In this document: positions 56,079-64,000 of the stretch, one piece after another | Numbering within the stretch: the stretch's first letter is position 1 | How the letters are laid out: each line of letters opens with the position of its first letter | Assembly (NCBI GenBank): GCA_035654775.1 | Contig: DASRWB010000067.1 | Coordinates: 1-64,000, forward strand | Source: HKST-UBA85 sp035654775 | Lineage (GTDB): Bacteria > Bacteroidota > Bacteroidia > Flavobacteriales > Flavobacteriaceae | Direction: 5' to 3' | DNA length: 64,000 bases | Notes under the pieces: model-generated | The model's input: only the letters and a program-made list of their open reading frames with translations | Told to the model about the DNA's origin: nothing | Database searches by the model: none | Made by a program: the position numbers and the translations under genes

Positions 56079-58925
56079 TTATTCTGCGTAAGCTTCAATT
56101 GGCGCACAGGTGCAGATTAAATTTCTATCGCCGTAGGCATCGTCAACACGACGTACACTGGGCCAGAATTTATTTTCTTTTACGTAATCAAGCGGAAATG
56201 CAGCTTCTTCACGAGAATACTCTTGTAACCACTCGTTAGCAGTAACCATTTCCAGAGTGTGAGGTGCATTTTTTAAGATATTACTTTCATTGTCTTTTGA
56301 GGTGGCGTCAATTTCTTTTTTGATTGAAATCATAGCGTCACAAAACCGATCCATTTCTGCTTTACTTTCACTTTCGGTAGGTTCAATCATCAAGGTTCCT
56401 GCAACCGGAAAAGAAACCGTTGGTGCGTGAAATCCGTAATCCATTAAGCGTTTGGCAATGTCTGTTACTTCTATTCCGTTGGCTTTAAAAGGTCTGCAAT
56501 CTACAATCATTTCGTGTGCTGCACGACCACGTTCTCCCGAATATAAGGTGTCAAAGTGACCTTGCAAACGATGTTTTATGTAATTTGCGTTTAAAATAGC
56601 AATTTTGGTAGCTTGTGTTAAGCCTTCGGCACCTAACATTTTGATGTATCCATAAGAAATTAAACAAACCAAGGCTGAGCCAAATGGGGCTGCAGAAATA
56701 GCAGAAATAGCATTTTCACCACCGGTTTTCACCACTGGATTTCCGGGTAAAAAAGGAACCAATTGCTTGGCCACACATATGGGGCCAACTCCGGGACCGC
56801 CGCCGCCATGAGGTATGGCAAAGGTTTTATGGAGGTTTAAATGGCACACATCAGCACCTATTTTTCCGGGATTTGTAAGTCCTACTTGTGCGTTCATGTT
56901 TGCGCCATCCATGTATACCTGACCGCCGTTATCGTGAATTATTTTTGTAATTTCTTTTATTGCAGATTCGTAAACACCATGAGTTGACGGGTAAGTCACC
57001 ATTAAACAGGATAGATGGTCTTTATACAATTCGGCTTTTTCACGTAAATCTTCAACATCTATGTTCCCTTTTTCAGTAGATTTTGTTACTACAACCTTCA
57101 TACCGGCCATAACCGCACTTGCCGGGTTCGTACCGTGTGCAGATGATGGAATTAAACAAATGTTTCTATGGCCTTCGCCACGAGATTCGTGATAGGCTTT
57201 TATAACCATTAAACCGGCATATTCACCTTGTGCGCCTGAATTGGGTTGTAAAGAAGTTGCCGCAAAACCGGTAATTTCACTCAGCATGCTTTCCAACTCT
57301 TTTAGGATAGTTAAATAGCCTTGTGCCTGTTTTGCCGGGGCAAAAGGATGAATTTTCCCCCATTTGAACCAACTAAGCGGTAGCATTTCAGCGGCTGCAT
57401 TTAGCTTCATTGTACACGAACCCAAAGAAATCATGGAGTGGTTAAGGGATAAATCTTTACGTTCCAGTTTTTTAATGTACCGCATAAGGTCTGTTTCTGA
57501 ATGATAGGTGTTAAACATATCCAAGGTCAAAAAAGTCGAAGTTCTTTGGTGAGATTCAGAAATTGTTGAGGGATTATCGGTACCGGAAATAGACACAGTC
57601 TTTTTATTTGCCACTTCAGCAAAAATGGAAATAATGTAATTTACATCGCGTAAGGATGTGGTTTCATTTAAAGAAATAGTAACCGTTTCGGCATCCGGAT
57701 AGTAAAAGTTTACTTTTTTTGCTTTGGCTACTTTTTTGATTTTTTTGGCTTCTGTTTTTATTTGAAGTGTATCAAAAAATGAAGTATTTACTTGTTTAAA
57801 ACCCAAATCGGTTAATGCGTTAGCCAATGCAACAGCTTGAGCGTGCACTTTGCGTGCAATATAGGTTAAGCCTTTTGGGCCGTGATATACGGCATACATA
57901 CCGGCCATAACGGCAAGTAGGACTTGTGCAGTACAAATATTTGAGGTGGCTTTATCGCGCTTTATGTGTTGTTCGCGTGTTTGAAGAGCCATTCTGAGTG
58001 CTCTGTTTCCTGAAGCATCCTTAGTTACGCCAATAATTCTTCCGGGAATGTCGCGTTTGTATTGTTCCTTGGTAGCAAAATAGGCTGCATGCGGACCGCC
58101 ATAACCCATTGGGATACCAAAACGTTGCGTGCTGCCAACTACTACATCGGCACCAAATTTACCCGGAGCTTCAAGTAATACCAGGCTTAAAATATCTGCG
58201 GCAACGGCAACTTTAATACCTGCGTTGTTCGCTTTTTCAATGAAGGTTTTGATGTCGCTTATTTGTCCGTTTGATCCCGGATATTGAATAATTGCACCAA
58301 AAAAATCAGTGTTGTAGTCAAAGGTATTTTCATCTCCAAAAACCAGTTCAATGCCTATAGGGTTTGCTCTTGTTTCAAGTAATGCTTTGGTTTGCGGTAA
58401 AACATTTTTTGATACGAAGAATTTGGTGATGTTATTTTTTTTCTGTTCTCGGTCTCTTACGGCAAATAGTAAACTCATAGCTTCGGCGGCTGCAGTGCTT
58501 TCATCAAGTAATGAGGCATTGGCAATTTCCATACCGGTTAAATCGGTAATCATGGTTTGGAAATTCAGTAAAGCTTCCAGTCTTCCTTGGGCTATTTCTG
58601 CCTGATAAGGTGTATAGGCAGTATACCATCCCGGATTTTCAAGAATATTTCGCTGAATTACTGCCGGAAGAATACAAGGATGATAACCCAGGCCGATGTA
58701 GGTTTTGTATACTTTATTTTTTTTTGCCATCTGATGCAGATGAATTAAGTATTCATCTTCAGACATAGGTTCATCCAGATTAAGCGGATTTTCCAGTCTA
58801 ATATCATCGGGAATAGTTTCGTATATAAGTTGGTCTAGTGAGTTTACTCCTAAGGTTTGTAACATGTCTTTTTGTTCCTGTTCATTTGGACCAATATGAC
58901 GTAATGCGAAGCTGTTTGTATTCAT
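56079..58925 (-). CDS. gcvP: glycine dehydrogenase (decarboxylating), P protein
   Basis: GcvP decarboxylates glycine with PLP and hands the aminomethyl group to the lipoyl H protein. The 948-residue single-chain form starts at ATG 58925 (NTNSFALRHIGPNE); an ATG 39 bases upstream is rejected because the -7 element lies within 12 bases of it. The PLP lysine is in HLNLHKTFAIPHGGGGPG in the C-terminal half, and the family glycine-rich RFGIPMGYGGPHAAYFA is in the N-terminal half. gcvT and gcvH are not in the window. LipA encoded nearby makes the lipoyl cofactor used by the system. Confidence 0.97.
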   Translation of the reverse strand: MNTNSFALRHIGPNEQEQKDMLQTLGVNSLDQLIYETIPDDIRLENPLNLDEPMSEDEYLIHLHQMAKKNKVYKTYIGLGYHPCILPAVIQRNILENPGWYTAYTPYQAEIAQGRLEALLNFQTMITDLTGMEIANASLLDESTAAAEAMSLLFAVRDREQKKNNITKFFVSKNVLPQTKALLETRANPIGIELVFGDENTFDYNTDFFGAIIQYPGSNGQISDIKTFIEKANNAGIKVAVAADILSLVLLEAPGKFGADVVVGSTQRFGIPMGYGGPHAAYFATKEQYKRDIPGRIIGVTKDASGNRALRMALQTREQHIKRDKATSNICTAQVLLAVMAGMYAVYHGPKGLTYIARKVHAQAVALANALTDLGFKQVNTSFFDTLQIKTEAKKIKKVAKAKKVNFYYPDAETVTISLNETTSLRDVNYIISIFAEVANKKTVSISGTDNPSTISESHQRTSTFLTLDMFNTYHSETDLMRYIKKLERKDLSLNHSMISLGSCTMKLNAAAEMLPLSWFKWGKIHPFAPAKQAQGYLTILKELESMLSEITGFAATSLQPNSGAQGEYAGLMVIKAYHESRGEGHRNICLIPSSAHGTNPASAVMAGMKVVVTKSTEKGNIDVEDLREKAELYKDHLSCLMVTYPSTHGVYESAIKEITKIIHDNGGQVYMDGANMNAQVGLTNPGKIGADVCHLNLHKTFAIPHGGGGPGVGPICVAKQLVPFLPGNPVVKTGGENAISAISAAPFGSALVCLISYGYIKMLGAEGLTQATKIAILNANYIKHRLQGHFDTLYSGERGRAAHEMIVDCRPFKANGIEVTDIAKRLMDYGFHAPTVSFPVAGTLMIEPTESESKAEMDRFCDAMISIKKEIDATSKDNESNILKNAPHTLEMVTANEWLQEYSREEAAFPLDYVKENKFWPSVRRVDDAYGDRNLICTCAPIEAYAE

Positions 58926-58951
58926 TAAAATGAATGTTAAGTTTTGATGCG

Positions 58952-58959
58952 CAAAATTA
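58952..58959 (-). promoter_or_regulatory. -7 element upstream of gcvP
   Basis: The minus strand reads TAATTTTG, a perfect TAnnTTTG, ending 26 bases before the chosen gcvP start. There is no room for a glycine riboswitch between box and start. Confidence 0.6.
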
Positions 58960-59032
58960 CACATTTATAAAGGTTTTAGTGTTAATGAAAGCTAAAGTTT
59001 TTAACGAAAAGATTCGGTTATTAACAGTTTAC

Positions 59033-59040
59033 TATTTTTG
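59033..59040 (+). promoter_or_regulatory. -7 element, likely leaderless transcript
   Basis: TATTTTTG is a perfect TAnnTTTG, ending 4 bases before the ATG at 59045. The spacing equals that of three other genes here. Confidence 0.6.
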
Positions 59041-59044
59041 TATT

Positions 59045-59872
59045 ATGATTAAGATTAAACGGGTATTGGATTTTTATATAAACAGTAGTATACATGTGGC
59101 TTTAGCTGTAGTGTCGCTTGTGTTAATTACCTGTGTTAAATTTGATATTGAGGCGGAAAATAACCTTCTTTTTTTTATTTTTTTTGCCACCATTACCGGA
59201 TATAATTTTGTGAAATACTTTGGAATAGCAAAATTTCATCACAGAAGATTGGCTACTTGGCTGAAAGCTATCCAAATTTTTTCTTTTTTTTGCTTTGTGG
59301 CACTTTGTTATTACACTTTTACTTTGCCTAAAACTACTATAGTTTATTTGTTGTTTTTTGGAGTCATTACTTTTTTTTATGCGATTCCTTTTTTACCCAA
59401 ACGCTTTTTTTTAGATGCACATCATAATTTACGAACCATTAGCGGGTTGAAAGTTTATGTAATTGCTTTTGTTTGGGCTGGAGTTACAGTGATTTTGCCT
59501 CTTTTGCACGCCGATGAATCATTAGTTTTAGATGTATATATAGAAGCTTTTCAGCGTTTTGTTTTGGTCGTTGCATTGATGTTACCTTTTGAAATTCGTG
59601 ATTTGAGGTTTGATAGTTTAAGGCTTGCTACAATACCGCAGCAAATAGGTGTGAAACGCACTAAAGGATTAGGTTTTTTACTGATTCTTATTTTCTTTTT
59701 ACTTGAATTTTTAAAAGATGCTGTAACGGTAAAGTTTATCTTCAGTACGTTGATTGCCGGCGTATTGCTCCTTTTTTTATTAAGGTTTTCCAGTAAAAAT
59801 CAAAGTCCATATTACAGTGGTTTTTGGGTAGAAGCAATTCCTATAGTTTGGTATGTATTACTTTTTTTTTAG
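59045..59872 (+). CDS. UbiA-like membrane protein
   Basis: The 275-residue product has about eight membrane helices and the general plan of UbiA prenyltransferases. The acidic motifs of that family are only partly visible: ITGYNFVKY at the first site and EIRDLRFDSLRLATIPQQIG (about residues 182-201) at the second, where the two Asp residues fit. The first site lacks the usual NDxxD, so activity is doubtful. I set the start at ATG 59045 because the -7 element lies directly before it. The 3' end overlaps a convergent small gene by 15 bases. Confidence 0.78.
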   Translation: MIKIKRVLDFYINSSIHVALAVVSLVLITCVKFDIEAENNLLFFIFFATITGYNFVKYFGIAKFHHRRLATWLKAIQIFSFFCFVALCYYTFTLPKTTIVYLLFFGVITFFYAIPFLPKRFFLDAHHNLRTISGLKVYVIAFVWAGVTVILPLLHADESLVLDVYIEAFQRFVLVVALMLPFEIRDLRFDSLRLATIPQQIGVKRTKGLGFLLILIFFLLEFLKDAVTVKFIFSTLIAGVLLLFLLRFSSKNQSPYYSGFWVEAIPIVWYVLLFF

Positions 59873-60112
59873 TTCTTTTTCAAAGTGAAACTTTAACTCA
59901 TTTTTTTCTTTTTGTTCCAGGCAGTTTACATTTGCTTCTTTAACTATCTGTGTAAGTTTGGCGTTTCGTTTTGCATAAATTCGAGTAATATGACACCAGG
60001 CAAAACGTAGCCTTAATTTAAGTTTTTCCCATCGCGTAGCTTCACCATATTGTGCTTTATCACAGATATGTTTCGCTTCTTCGCAAGTAATGAATAAAAA
60101 GCGTTTTTTCAT
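59858..60112 (-). CDS. small putative zinc-binding anti-sigma-like protein
   Basis: The 84-residue product follows an ECF sigma gene with its ATG just past the sigma stop, as anti-sigma genes do. The segment around TCEEAKHICDKA (Cys10, His15, Cys17) and FAWCHITRIYAKRN (Cys40) resembles the HxxxCxxC zinc fold of soluble anti-sigma factors. The second cysteine of the late pair, expected near residue 43, is Thr here. No membrane helix is present. The partnership with the sigma factor is inferred from position and motif. Confidence 0.78.
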   Translation of the reverse strand: MKKRFLFITCEEAKHICDKAQYGEATRWEKLKLRLRFAWCHITRIYAKRNAKLTQIVKEANVNCLEQKEKNELKFHFEKELKKK

Positions 60113-60113
60113 A

Positions 60114-60668
60114 TTAAAACCAGTGTTTTTCTAAGCATTCCATCATGGTTTGTCTAGCTCTATGCACGATTACCCATAAATTAGACGCGGTAATGTTCAA
60201 TTCATTACATATGGTTTCTGTGTCAAGGCCATCTATAGTTTTCATTTTGAATGCAGTAGCTTGTTTTTCCGGAAGTTTTGAAAGACACTCCATAATAGTA
60301 TCGCCAAGTTCTTTGTTTTCAATAGTATCTTCAGCCGTCTTGTCAAAGGAATCAGCAACCCGTTCTTCCAACCAATCGCCTTCTTCTTCCTCAGGAAAAG
60401 ATATTTTTACTTCAGCTTTTCCTTTGGTTGAGTTCATTTTTCTGTAATGGTCTATTATCTTTCGTTTTAAAATAGAAATAAGCCAAGTGCGTTCACTGGC
60501 TTCTCCTTTAAAGTTTTTCATGGATTTTAATCCTGCAAAAAAGGTATCTTGAATAATATCTTTGGCAACTTCTCTGTCGTTTATTCTTGAAAAGGTGTAG
60601 TTAAACAAGTAGTCTGAATACTTGTCTATCCAACTTTCAGGATTGAGCTTTGGGACAGCCATGAACAC
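60114..60668 (-). CDS. ECF-type RNA polymerase sigma factor
   Basis: The 184-residue sigma factor has region 2 with DYLFNYTFSRINDREVAKDIIQDTFFAGLKSM and SERTWLISILKRKIIDHYRK, an acidic linker (about residues 87-125) with EEEEGDWLEE, and region 4 with KLPEKQATAFKMKTIDGLDTETICNELNITASNLWVIVHRARQTMMECL. The long acidic linker and the C-terminal LWVIVHRAR resemble a Bacteroidota ECF group. ATG 60662 is an alternative start. A small anti-sigma-like gene follows at once. Confidence 0.94.
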   Translation of the reverse strand: MFMAVPKLNPESWIDKYSDYLFNYTFSRINDREVAKDIIQDTFFAGLKSMKNFKGEASERTWLISILKRKIIDHYRKMNSTKGKAEVKISFPEEEEGDWLEERVADSFDKTAEDTIENKELGDTIMECLSKLPEKQATAFKMKTIDGLDTETICNELNITASNLWVIVHRARQTMMECLEKHWF

Positions 60669-60676
60669 ATTTTTTT

Positions 60677-60684
60677 CAAAAGTA
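60677..60684 (-). promoter_or_regulatory. -7 element upstream of the third ECF sigma gene
   Basis: The minus strand reads TACTTTTG, a perfect TAnnTTTG, ending 8 bases before ATG 60668 or 14 bases before ATG 60662. Confidence 0.55.
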
Positions 60685-60694
60685 ACTAAAAAAA

Positions 60695-62728
60695 TTAGTT
60701 TTCTATCAAACCGGCGCGTTTTAGCAAAGCTTCCGGTTGTGGCTCTTTTCCTCTGAAGCGTTTATACAATTCCATGGGATCTTCTGTACCGCCTTTTGAA
60801 AGAATATTTTCTTTGAATTTTGTAGCAATTTGGGAGTTAAAAATACCGTTTTGCTTAAAGTAATCGAAGGCATCAGCATCCAGTACTTCGGCCCATTTGT
60901 AGCTGTAATATCCTGAGGAATAACCGCCTTGAAATATGTGTGAAAATGAAGTGCTCATGCAGTTTTCGGCAACATCGGGATACAGCATGGTGTTTTTAAA
61001 AGCTTGTAATTCATGTGCCTTGACATTAGTTGTCTCCGCTGGGTTTTTTCCATGCCAGCTCATGTCGAGTAATCCAAAACTTAATTGACGTAAGGTTTGC
61101 ATGCCTTGTTGAAACGTAGCGGCTTCTTTTATTTTGATAATTAACTCCATAGGGATAGGAGCGTCGGTTTCATAATGTCGCGCAAACAGAGAAAGCGCTT
61201 CTTTTTCATAACACCAGTTTTCCAGAATTTGGCTTGGCAATTCTACAAAATCCCAATAGACACTAGTTCCGGATAAACTGGGAAAAGTCGTATTGGCCAG
61301 CATACCATGCAGAGCATGTCCAAATTCGTGAAATAGTGTCGTTACCTCATTAAAAGTCAACAGCGAAGGCTTGGTTTTGGTAGGCTTTGTGAAATTACAT
61401 ACAATAGAAATATGTGGTCTGCTGTTTTGATTGTTTTTTATATACTGAGGTTTAAAAACAGTCATCCAAGCGCCGTTGCGTTTTCCCGGACGTGGAAAAA
61501 AATCAGCATAAAAAATGGCTACTAAGTTTTTCTGAATGTCTGTAACTTTGTAGGTTAAAACTTCTGGATGGTATTTATCGATGGTATGTAGTTCTTCAAA
61601 ATCCAGTCCGTACAGTTTTTTTGCTATAGTGAATACGCCTTGAATAACGTTTTCGAGTTTAAAATAAGGTTTTAGTTTTTCGTCGTCAAAATCAAAGCGT
61701 TTTTGTTTTAGTTTTTCAGAATAGTATGCTGCATCCCATTTTTGAAGAGTATCAATTCCGTCGAGTTCTGTGGCAAACTGTTGTAATTCTTTAAATTCAC
61801 GAATGGCAGCAGGTTTGGCTTTTTCCAATAATTCTTTTAAAAAAGCATTTACTTTTTTGGGCGTTTTGGCCATACGTTCTTCCAATACGTAATGAGCATG
61901 TGTTTTGTATCCCAATAAATTTGCCCGTTGATGCCTGAGGGTTGCTATTTTTAGTACAATATTTTCATTGTTGTATTTGTTTTTTTGAAATCCTTTGGCA
62001 CCAAAAGCCAGCGTCATTTTTTTTCTTAATGCTCTATTGCTAGCATAGGTTATAAAAGGAATGTAGCTAGGATAATCTAACGTAAAAATCCATCCTTTTT
62101 TGTTTTTAGATTCGGCGAGTTGTTTTGCAGTTTCTATTGCGTCTTCGGGCAGTCCGTTTAAGTCAGATTTTTTGGTGATATGCAAATGAAATGCATTGGT
62201 TTCGGCAAGAACATTTTCACCGAAGGTTAGTTTTAAGGTGCTTAAAGCTTTGTCTATTTTCCGGAGTTTTTGTTTTTTGGTCTCGGTGAGATTGGCTCCG
62301 TTTCGGATAAAACTCTTGTATTTTTTTTCTAGAAGTGTGTGTTGTTCTGTTGTTAAAACGAGTTGATCTTTTTGGTTATATATATCGTTCACGCGCTGAA
62401 ATAAGGCTTGATTCAGGGTTATGTCATTAGAAAGTTCGGCTAATAAAGGGGATACTTTTTGAGCAATTTTTTGTAATTGGTCGTTGGTCTCAGCAGAATT
62501 TAAATTAAAAAAGATATTTGAAATACGGTCTAAACGTTCACTGACAAACTCTAAAGCTTCTACAGTGTTTTCAAAAGTTGGAGCTTCGGTACGATTGACG
62601 ATAGCTTCAATATTGTTTTTTACATTTTTAATTTCGGTTTTAAAGGCAGGTAAAAAGTCTTTTTGATTAATTTTTGAAAAAGGAGCTGTAAGAAAAGGTG
62701 TATTAAAGTCTGTAAGTAAAATATTCAT
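60695..62728 (-). CDS. M3-family oligopeptidase (Dcp/OpdA-like)
   Basis: The 677-residue zinc peptidase of family M3 digests oligopeptides in the cytoplasm. The zinc motif is HEFGH in TLFHEFGHALHGML (about residue 460), followed 20-30 residues later by a Glu in DFVELPSQILENW. Other family marks are the N-terminal NTVEALEFVSERLDRISNIFFNLNSAET and the C-terminal QGGYSSGYYSYKWAEVLDADAF. The length is typical of peptidyl-dipeptidase Dcp. No signal peptide is present. Upstream there is an 11-bp-spaced direct repeat instead of a clear -7 element. Confidence 0.93.
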   Translation of the reverse strand: MNILLTDFNTPFLTAPFSKINQKDFLPAFKTEIKNVKNNIEAIVNRTEAPTFENTVEALEFVSERLDRISNIFFNLNSAETNDQLQKIAQKVSPLLAELSNDITLNQALFQRVNDIYNQKDQLVLTTEQHTLLEKKYKSFIRNGANLTETKKQKLRKIDKALSTLKLTFGENVLAETNAFHLHITKKSDLNGLPEDAIETAKQLAESKNKKGWIFTLDYPSYIPFITYASNRALRKKMTLAFGAKGFQKNKYNNENIVLKIATLRHQRANLLGYKTHAHYVLEERMAKTPKKVNAFLKELLEKAKPAAIREFKELQQFATELDGIDTLQKWDAAYYSEKLKQKRFDFDDEKLKPYFKLENVIQGVFTIAKKLYGLDFEELHTIDKYHPEVLTYKVTDIQKNLVAIFYADFFPRPGKRNGAWMTVFKPQYIKNNQNSRPHISIVCNFTKPTKTKPSLLTFNEVTTLFHEFGHALHGMLANTTFPSLSGTSVYWDFVELPSQILENWCYEKEALSLFARHYETDAPIPMELIIKIKEAATFQQGMQTLRQLSFGLLDMSWHGKNPAETTNVKAHELQAFKNTMLYPDVAENCMSTSFSHIFQGGYSSGYYSYKWAEVLDADAFDYFKQNGIFNSQIATKFKENILSKGGTEDPMELYKRFRGKEPQPEALLKRAGLIEN

Positions 62729-62731
62729 AGC

Positions 62732-62750
62732 GTTAATCTAATGTTAATCT
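62732..62750. promoter_or_regulatory. direct repeat with 11-bp period upstream of the M3 gene
   Basis: GTTAATCT occurs at 62732-62739 and again at 62743-62750, one helical turn apart, right before the M3 start codon. Pairs like this can bind response regulators. The repeat is seen; the role is speculative. Confidence 0.25.
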
Positions 62751-62784
62751 GTTAAAATACGAGGCATGAATAAAAAAAATGGGC

Positions 62785-62792
62785 TACATTTG
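62785..62792 (+). promoter_or_regulatory. -7 element of a transcript without an ORF
   Basis: TACATTTG is a perfect TAnnTTTG on the plus strand. No plus-strand gene follows; a terminator starts 58 bases later. Confidence 0.5.
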
Positions 62793-62796
62793 CAAC

Positions 62797-62880
62797 TGAT
62801 TAATTCATAATTGGTTAAATCCAATTCAAGTTAGTTGATTAATAGCTGTAAACACCCCGAAACTTTCGGGGTGTTTTTAT
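62797..62880 (+). ncRNA. candidate small RNA
   Basis: A plus-strand transcript from the box at 62785 would be about 80 bases long and end at the hairpin of 62851-62880. It contains a second hairpin, AATTGG-TTAAAT-CCAATT at 62809-62826, and the repeat TGATTAAT twice. There is no start codon with a meaningful frame. The T tract lies on the plus strand, which supports this direction rather than serving only purE. The ends are approximate and the transcript is inferred. Confidence 0.4.
62851..62880 (+). terminator. hairpin terminator (candidate sRNA end; next to purE)
   Basis: AACACCCCGA and TCGGGGTGTT form a 10-bp GC-rich stem around AACTT, followed on the plus strand by TTTATTTTAT. On the minus strand it follows purE but the T tract there is only two bases before TACAGC. 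Confidence 0.8.
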
Positions 62881-63359
62881 TTTATATCTTTAGTTGAGGT
62901 TATTACTTTTTGTTTCAGTTCTTCTTTGTACGCAAGAATTTTATTAAGTATTTCAGGGTTTGAACTACCAATAATCTGGGCGGCTAATATTCCGGCATTT
63001 TTGGCTCCATTTAAGGCAACAGTCGCTACGGGAACACCACCGGGCATCTGTAAAATAGAAAGTATGGAATCCCAGCCGTCTATAGAATTACTGCTTTTTA
63101 CCGGAACGCCTATTACCGGTAAGGGAGAAATTGATGCCACCATTCCCGGCAAGTGTGCTGCGCCACCGGCGCCGGCAATAATTACAGAAATTCCGCGCTT
63201 ATGAGCTTCTTTAGCATAGTTGAACATTTTTTCAGGTGTTCTATGTGCGGATACAATATCTACTTCAACTGCTATATCAAAGTCTTTTAAAATTTGTACA
63301 GCTTCCTGCATGATGGGAAAATCACTTTTGCTTCCCATAATAATTCCTACTTTACTCAT
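62877..63359 (-). CDS. purE: N5-carboxyaminoimidazole ribonucleotide mutase
   Basis: PurE class I rearranges N5-CAIR to CAIR in purine synthesis. The 160-residue product shows GSKSDFPIM near the start, VSAHRTPEKM with the active-site His, and GAGGAAHLPGMVAS followed by PVIGVPVKSS. The length is typical. It begins 2 bases after the purK stop, so purK-purE is an operon transcribed on the minus strand. It ends at the hairpin at 62851. Confidence 0.97.
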   Translation of the reverse strand: MSKVGIIMGSKSDFPIMQEAVQILKDFDIAVEVDIVSAHRTPEKMFNYAKEAHKRGISVIIAGAGGAAHLPGMVASISPLPVIGVPVKSSNSIDGWDSILSILQMPGGVPVATVALNGAKNAGILAAQIIGSSNPEILNKILAYKEELKQKVITSTKDIK

Positions 63360-63361
63360 AT

Positions 63362-64000
63362 TTATTCGGTTATTACTTCAATAGTGTTTTTTACTTTTTC
63401 TGCAATTTCTCGGGCTTTATTTATGTCTTTATTTACAATGGTTACATGCCCCATTTTTCTGAACGGACGCGTTTGTTTTTTTCCATAAATATGTGGTGTT
63501 ACGCCGTCGAGTGCCATAATGGTTTCTATGTTTTTGTAGTGCACATTTCCGGTGTGTCCTTCAGCGCCAACTAAATTGACCATTACTCCGCCAACTTTAT
63601 TAGCTGTACTACCCAAAGGTAAACCTAAAATACAGCGTATGTGTTGTTCAAATTGTGAGGTGTAGCAAGACTCTATAGTATGATGTCCGGAGTTATGCGG
63701 CCTTGGAGCAACTTCATTTACGAGAATGTCTGCCTCTTGCGTCAAAAACATTTCTACGGCGAGCAAGCCGACATGGTTAAATGCTTGAGCTGTTTTAAGG
63801 GCTACTTTTTGTGCTTTTTCTGCAATGTGCTCGGGTATTCTGGCCGGACAAATTACATATTCAACTTGATTGGCTTCAGGGTGAAATTCCATTTCTACCA
63901 CCGGAAAACTTTTTACATCACCTTTGGTATTTCGCGCTACAATAACGGCAAGCTCATTTTTAAAAGGAACCAGGGTTTCTGTAATGCATTCGGTATTAGG
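63362..64000 (-). CDS. purK: N5-carboxyaminoimidazole ribonucleotide synthase, 3' part
   Basis: PurK makes N5-CAIR from AIR, bicarbonate and ATP, supplying PurE. The frame stays open to the window edge, so the gene is cut off at its 5' end and about the last 212 residues are present. The ATP-grasp core is visible: FKNELAVIVAR near the edge, NHVGLLAVEMFLTQEADILVNEVAPRPHNSGH with metal Glu and Asn, and LGLPLGSTANK. The C-terminal domain ends with VNKDINKAREIAEKVKN. Any start placed within the visible part, such as GTG near 63901, would remove most of the ATP-grasp fold. Confidence 0.96.
   Translation of the reverse strand, partial: PNTECITETLVPFKNELAVIVARNTKGDVKSFPVVEMEFHPEANQVEYVICPARIPEHIAEKAQKVALKTAQAFNHVGLLAVEMFLTQEADILVNEVAPRPHNSGHHTIESCYTSQFEQHIRCILGLPLGSTANKVGGVMVNLVGAEGHTGNVHYKNIETIMALDGVTPHIYGKKQTRPFRKMGHVTIVNKDINKAREIAEKVKNTIEVITE

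Noticed and set aside
58926..58960. Glycine riboswitch before gcvP
   Set aside because: Only about 26 bases separate the -7 box from the start, too few for an aptamer.

Overview
The window looks like a chromosomal segment of a marine-type Flavobacteriaceae (phylum Bacteroidota). The evidence is AT-rich DNA, a secreted protein with a type IX secretion C-terminal domain, a complete Na+-translocating NADH:quinone reductase operon, a meta-cleavage kynurenine operon, and many copies of the Bacteroidota -7 promoter element TAnnTTTG in front of genes. I see no phage, insertion sequence, CRISPR array or rRNA. One tRNA (Gly, anticodon TCC) is present. The genus cannot be fixed from sequence reading alone.

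Layout: 1-1030 is an accessory patch with a HigB/HigA toxin-antitoxin pair, a cassette-boundary-like repeat and a tiny secreted ORF. 1028-4130 holds a small OB-fold-like secreted protein, a T9SS-exported seven-repeat (probably beta-propeller) protein, a GyrI-like protein and a DoxX-like membrane protein. 4368-12392 is nqrABCDEF followed by two conserved small proteins and the flavin transferase ApbE that would flavinylate NqrB and NqrC. 12361-19779 is housekeeping (methyltransferase, methionine aminopeptidase, CoA-transferase, HAD-like protein, phosphoglycerate mutase, ankyrin protein, M48 peptidase, two GNATs). 19818-25565 holds tRNA-Gly, dipeptidase E, two tandem carboxypeptidase-regulatory-like proteins, a DUF6702-like protein, an M1 aminopeptidase and TatA. 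25666-33372 is an eight-gene minus-strand operon for kynurenine breakdown through 3-hydroxyanthranilate and aminomuconate. 33486-41925 holds a double-cluster CDGSH protein, MsrA, a coiled-coil/Nif3 pair, LpxK, a TPR hybrid histidine kinase, a GAPDH and lipoyl synthase. 41964-48713 has an Nramp-like transporter, two ECF sigma factors (one with an anti-sigma factor), a glycosyltransferase, MurB and an aminotransferase. 48833-64000 has a PDZ aspartyl protease, ValRS, a glycosyltransferase/methyltransferase/KASIII cluster, glycine decarboxylase, a UbiA-like membrane protein, a third ECF sigma factor with a small partner, an M3 oligopeptidase, purE and the 3' part of purK.

How genes work together: NQR plus ApbE form a respiratory sodium pump and its maturation enzyme. 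The kyn operon converts kynurenine towards central metabolism. The sigma/anti-sigma pairs and the hybrid kinase are regulatory. The most interesting cross-cutting signals are four genes whose TAnnTTTG box ends exactly 4 nt before the ATG (likely leaderless mRNAs), a promoter-hairpin-terminator unit without an ORF at 62785-62880 (candidate small RNA), and several proteins that have lost the hallmark metal or catalytic residues of their families. Six starts were moved downstream of the longest possible start on sequence grounds, five of them because a promoter box sits on, overlaps or lies downstream of the longer start. I did not find a clearly new multi-gene defence or mobile system.
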